A stretch of DNA of 19,023 nucleotides, from assembly GCA_038531315.1 (NCBI GenBank), contig JBCBBT010000061.1, positions 1 to 19,023 of the forward strand. The letters run 5' to 3'. The translations under genes and the position numbers were made by a program. Position 1 is the first letter of the stretch; each line of letters starts with the position of its first letter. Source of the stretch: JAJFFW01 sp038531315 (lineage in GTDB: Bacteria; Pseudomonadota; Alphaproteobacteria; Caulobacterales; Parvularculaceae). Shown here in pieces: positions 15,949 through 19,023 of this stretch. The notes under the pieces were generated by a model. The model was not told the DNA's origin and ran no database searches. It was given only the letters and a program-made list of their open reading frames with translations.

Positions 15949-16782
15949 TCAACGGGCGGTTCGTTCGCCTTGAATGAAAACCGATACGCCGGCGTCAGAC
16001 TTGGTGACGGTGGCGGCGACGCCATAAATCGCGGCGAGGCGTTCGCGGGTGACAGTCTCGTGCGGGGTTCCGTCTGCGACGACCGCGCCGTCTTTCATCC
16101 AGATCAGCCGGTCTGCGTAGCGGGCTGCGAGGTCGATGTCGTGGAGAACGCACAGGGCGCCGCCGCCTTTATTGTCGACATACTGACGAATGAGCGTCAT
16201 GATCTGATGCTGGTGGCGCGGATCAAGCGCTGCGGTGGGCTCATCGGCGATCAAAAGCGGGGCCTCGGTCGCGATCGCGCGCGCAATATGGACGCGCGCA
16301 TGCTCACCGCCGGACAATGTGTCCGCGGCGCGCTCGGCGAGATGGTCGACCGCGCAGCTTTTCATCGCCGCCTCGACGGCGGCGGCGTCTGCCGGCGCCA
16401 AAGCGCCCAGCCGGCCGCCATGGGCGAACCGCGCCAGCGCCACGAGGTCGCGCACCGGCGTCGGCCAGGCGAGCGGTCTTGTCTGCGGGAGATAAGCGAG
16501 GCGCTGCGCGCGCGCGGCGGGTGACAGATCGCGGATCGGCGCGCCATCAAGCGTCGCCGCGCCGGCGACATCGAAGGCTTTCGATTGCGCTTCAAGTCCC
16601 ATTGCGGCGCGCAGGAGCGTTGTCTTGCCGGCGCCGTTCGGCCCGAGCAGACACACAAGCCGGCCCGGCGCAAGGTCGAAGGAAACATTGCGCACCAGCG
16701 CCGCGCCGCCCGCACGCACCGAAAGACCCGATACGGATAAAACCGGGCCGGGGCGCGCAGAGGTTTCCCGTTGCGCGGTCAC
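15949..16782 (-). CDS. ABC transporter ATP-binding protein (cobalamin/siderophore type), 277 aa
   Basis: This is the cytoplasmic ATPase driving the FecCD permease encoded just upstream. Walker A GPNGAGKT is at residues 47-54, the Q-loop Gln is at 100 (LPQTRPLAWP), the ABC signature LSGGE at 156-160, Walker B LLIADE at 176-181 and the switch His is at 214 (LHDIDLA). All catalytic elements are intact. It resembles BtuD/FhuC/HmuV; these cannot be separated by motif alone. Its ATG overlaps the permease stop by ATGA (16782-16779), so translation is coupled. It is the last gene of the operon. Confidence 0.93.
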   Translation of the reverse strand: MTAQRETSARPGPVLSVSGLSVRAGGAALVRNVSFDLAPGRLVCLLGPNGAGKTTLLRAAMGLEAQSKAFDVAGAATLDGAPIRDLSPAARAQRLAYLPQTRPLAWPTPVRDLVALARFAHGGRLGALAPADAAAVEAAMKSCAVDHLAERAADTLSGGEHARVHIARAIATEAPLLIADEPTAALDPRHQHQIMTLIRQYVDNKGGGALCVLHDIDLAARYADRLIWMKDGAVVADGTPHETVTRERLAAIYGVAATVTKSDAGVSVFIQGERTAR

Positions 16783-17807
16783 GGCCCGAGCCGCCTTTGC
16801 ATGGCGATACCGACAAAAGCCGGCGCGCCGATCAGCGCCGCGACGACGCCGAGCCGTAATTCGCTGGCGGTCGGCGCCAGCCGCACGAAAATGTCGGCGG
16901 CGACAAGAATGATCCCGGCAAGGAGCGCCGACGGGACAAGACTGCGCGCCGGGTCGTGGCGCACCAGCGGTCTTACTAGATGCGGCGCGACAATACCGAC
17001 AAAGCCGATCGCCCCGGCGAGCGCAACGCTCGCGCCGGTGGCGAGCCCGGCGCCCGCAACAACGGCGATCCGCTGGCGCTTCAGGTCCAGCCCGGCGCCG
17101 GCGGCGGCTTCCTCGCCAAGGGTCAGCAGCGATAATCCGCGCCGGTAGAACATCAAGATCGCAGCGCCCGCCGCCATGAACGGCGCGGCGAGGGCGAGAT
17201 CGTCAAAGCTGCGATTGGCGACGGAGCCGAGCATCCAGTTGACCATGTCCGACAATGAAAACGGGTTTGGCGCGAGGTTCATCAACAGCGCCATCAAGGC
17301 GCCGGCGAAGCTCGACAGACCGACGCCGATGAGCAGCAGCGTGACGACGGAACGTGTACGGATCGCCGCGAGCGTCAAAAGCGCCGTCGCTGCAAGCGCG
17401 CCCGCAATGGCGGCGAGCGCCAGAAAAGGCGGCCAGATAAAAGCAAGGCCGTAATAGAGCGAAAGCGAAGCGCCGAGGGCCGCGGCGGCGGAGACGCCAA
17501 GAACCCCGGGCTCGGCGAGGGGGTTGCGCAACAGGCCCTGCAACGCCGCGCCGCTCATCCCGAGGGCCGCGCCGACGGCGAAGGCGGCGAGGGCGCGGGG
17601 CGCGCGGATCAGCCAGACAATCGTCGTCTCCACCGGATCGCCGAGCCCCATCAGCGTCGCCATCACCCGCGTCGGCGCCATCGGCGTTGTCCCGATCATG
17701 CAGGCGAGAAAAATCACTGCGAGGCCGGCCAGCGCCAGTAAGGCGTTGAGCCCGCCGGGAAAAACGGCCAGGGCTGGCCGGCGTGCGCGATCTTCTGTAA
17801 GCGTCAT
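16779..17807 (-). CDS. FecCD-family ABC transporter permease (cobalamin/siderophore type), 342 aa
   Basis: This is an inner-membrane permease with about 9-10 helices, working as a dimer with the ATPase. Family marks are RAPRALAAFAVGAALGMSGA (68-87) with LQGLLRNPLAEPGVLG following, the ATPase-coupling stretch LGEEAAAGAGLD (230-241), and GAIGFVGIVAPHLVR (265-279). The length is typical of BtuC/FhuB-type permeases. The start at 17807 overlaps the binding-protein stop by ATGA, and the stop overlaps the ATPase start the same way. Substrate is inferred from the upstream TonB-dependent receptor: a corrinoid or iron-siderophore. Confidence 0.94.
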   Translation of the reverse strand: MTLTEDRARRPALAVFPGGLNALLALAGLAVIFLACMIGTTPMAPTRVMATLMGLGDPVETTIVWLIRAPRALAAFAVGAALGMSGAALQGLLRNPLAEPGVLGVSAAAALGASLSLYYGLAFIWPPFLALAAIAGALAATALLTLAAIRTRSVVTLLLIGVGLSSFAGALMALLMNLAPNPFSLSDMVNWMLGSVANRSFDDLALAAPFMAAGAAILMFYRRGLSLLTLGEEAAAGAGLDLKRQRIAVVAGAGLATGASVALAGAIGFVGIVAPHLVRPLVRHDPARSLVPSALLAGIILVAADIFVRLAPTASELRLGVVAALIGAPAFVGIAMQRRLGP

Positions 17808-18682
17808 TTCTCCCCCGCGTCCGGGCCGGCGGCGAGCGCTTCAACGGCCCCGACAAGATACCACGCATTGCAACTTGTCGAGGCGCTGGTGAGGGCGACG
17901 GTTGGCGTTTTTTCCATCAGGGAGCGGATGACGGGATGGCGCGCGGGCGACCAGGCGTCGAGATCGCGGGCTGATGACGCAAAAAACGAGGCCGCCAGAA
18001 GATCAGGTTTATCGCGCGCCAGCTGTTCCAGCGGCAGGGCGCGCCAGCCGGGCGCGGCGGAAAAATTGTCATACCCGGCGGCGGCGATCATCTCGTCAAT
18101 CAACGTGCCCGCGCCGGCGGTGACGCCGCCGGGCGTGATGTAAAGCGCGCTTGCGGGCCGCTGTGCGTCTTTGTTGTCGCGCCGCGCGTTGATGGCGGCG
18201 AGGCGCGCGTCCATCTCCGCGATGAGAGCCGCCCCCCGGTCCCGGGCGCCGAGCCCTGCGGCGGCGTCGCGCAGCACGGTGCGCACGGCGGCGAGGTCGC
18301 TTGCATAGCCGATCTGGAGAACCGGCACGCCCGCCGCCTCATAAAGCGCCGCCGCTTTCGGCCCGCCCCCATAGGTGCGCACCACAAGATCGGGCCGCAG
18401 GGCGAGAACGTCTTCGGCGCGCGGGCGGACCTTGGCGAGGCCCGCCGCCTCGCGCCGCAAATGCGCATAATCTTCTTCCGCATGGGGCGACAGGGCGGCG
18501 ATTGCGCCTCGGTCGGCGAGCGCGAGCACATATTGGTCCGCGCAGTAATCGAGGCTGACGATGCGCCTTGCGCCGGCGTCAGGGGCGGCGCCTTGCTTGC
18601 CGGGCGGCTCGGCGCAGGCGGCCAGCAAGACCGACGCCGCCGCGAGGCCTGCGCCATATAAAAGAGCGGACCGCCAACCCAT
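17804..18682 (-). CDS. Lipoprotein substrate-binding protein (BtuF-like), 292 aa
   Basis: This is a periplasmic binding protein that delivers substrate to the FecCD permease. The start MGWRSALLYGAGLAAASVLL leads to a lipobox LAAC with Cys23, so it is probably lipid-anchored. The mature part has the type-III binding-protein pattern RIVSLDYCADQYVLALADR, then RAEDVLALRPDLVV and a long central helix. The frame is open to 18787, but that start would lie inside the receptor gene. I chose the ATG at 18682, 10 nt after the receptor stop, with a GGCGG site and the lipoprotein signal placed correctly. The RIVSL..CADQ pattern is one I associate with cobalamin-type proteins, but siderophore binding is not excluded. 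Confidence 0.88.
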   Translation of the reverse strand: MGWRSALLYGAGLAAASVLLAACAEPPGKQGAAPDAGARRIVSLDYCADQYVLALADRGAIAALSPHAEEDYAHLRREAAGLAKVRPRAEDVLALRPDLVVRTYGGGPKAAALYEAAGVPVLQIGYASDLAAVRTVLRDAAAGLGARDRGAALIAEMDARLAAINARRDNKDAQRPASALYITPGGVTAGAGTLIDEMIAAAGYDNFSAAPGWRALPLEQLARDKPDLLAASFFASSARDLDAWSPARHPVIRSLMEKTPTVALTSASTSCNAWYLVGAVEALAAGPDAGEK

Positions 18683-18692
18683 CGCCGCCGCC

Positions 18693-19023
18693 CTAAAAGC
18701 GCGCTCTGACGCCGCCGAAGACGGAAGCCGGCGCAGTCCCGAAGCCGGGATTGTCCTGATAGTCCGTATCGGTAGCATTCTCGACACGGGCGAACAGCTC
18801 CAGCGTATCGCTCAGCTCATAAGCCGCGAGCAGGTTGAGAACGACATAGCGATCGACAACGGCGCCGAACAGTTCCTCCTCGCCATTATAGATCAGCGTT
18901 GCGCCGAGCGAGAGCCGCGGCGCCGGGCGATAGGCGATATCGGCGAACACCCTGTGGCGCGGCTGCAGGCCGGCGGGCGTTTGCGATGAGATGTTGATCG
19001 CGTCGGTGTATGTGTAGGAAACG
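18693..19023 (-). CDS. TonB-dependent outer-membrane receptor, C-terminal part only
   Basis: The frame is open from the window edge (19023) to TAG at 18693-18695, giving the last 109 residues. Alternating hydrophobic residues form the final beta strands of a TonB-dependent barrel: RHRVFADIAYRPAPRLSLGA, LFARVENATDTDYQDNPGF and the terminal Phe of FGGVRARF, which is the usual outer-membrane assembly signal. ENATDTDY is a typical receptor end motif. The rest of the gene, including plug and TonB box, is beyond the window. It lies 10 nt upstream of the binding-protein gene and is clearly in the same operon, in the role of BtuB or a siderophore receptor. Confidence 0.9.
   Translation of the reverse strand, partial: VSYTYTDAINISSQTPAGLQPRHRVFADIAYRPAPRLSLGATLIYNGEEELFGAVVDRYVVLNLLAAYELSDTLELFARVENATDTDYQDNPGFGTAPASVFGGVRARF

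Overview
The window is GC-rich, gene-dense chromosomal DNA from a bacterium, most likely an alphaproteobacterium. Pointers to this are a DUF3126 gene, a tandem PilZ protein, the sequence style of the liu (leucine/isovalerate) genes, and dispersed GC-rich palindromic repeats of the 'cccccgcgaaggcggggg' type. I cannot fix the genus from sequence alone. No rRNA, tRNA, CRISPR array, transposase or phage gene was recognised.

Layout. Positions 197-2464 (+ strand) hold DUF3126, a large polytopic membrane protein of unknown function and a GNAT acetyltransferase. Positions 2461-5865 (- strand) hold a single-pass membrane protein, a 99-bp tandem repeat, a PhoH-family ATPase, and a translationally coupled pair: a tandem-PilZ protein followed by a GYF_2 protein whose C-terminus looks Cas2/SinR-like. 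Positions 6029-7493 (+ strand) hold a rhomboid protease and a two-CBS-domain protein, with three 13-bp-spaced direct repeats between them.

Positions 7536-14601 hold a leucine/isovalerate catabolic (liu) cluster. liuB, liuC and liuD are on the - strand and liuA diverges on the + strand. Together these genes would take isovaleryl-CoA to 3-hydroxy-3-methylglutaryl-CoA: LiuA dehydrogenates it, LiuB and LiuD carboxylate the 3-methylcrotonyl-CoA, and LiuC hydrates 3-methylglutaconyl-CoA. HMG-CoA lyase (liuE) and the regulator liuR are not in the window. The cluster is split between liuB and liuC by about 1.2 kb. That stretch carries a small oppositely oriented membrane-protein gene bracketed by two roughly 157-bp direct repeats and preceded by 40-bp tandem palindromic repeats.

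Positions 14691-15842 hold a nitroreductase-family flavoprotein (+) and an unrecognised 170-aa protein (-) with a good sigma70-type promoter. Positions 15949-19023 (- strand) are a corrinoid or siderophore uptake operon: the C-terminal end of a TonB-dependent receptor running off the window edge, a lipoprotein binding protein, a FecCD permease and an ABC ATPase. Its last three genes are joined by ATGA overlaps.

The most unusual items are the PilZ / GYF_2-Cas2-like gene pair, the repeat-bracketed insertion inside the liu cluster, the 13-bp iteron-like repeats before the CBS gene, and the 99-bp tandem repeat after phoH.
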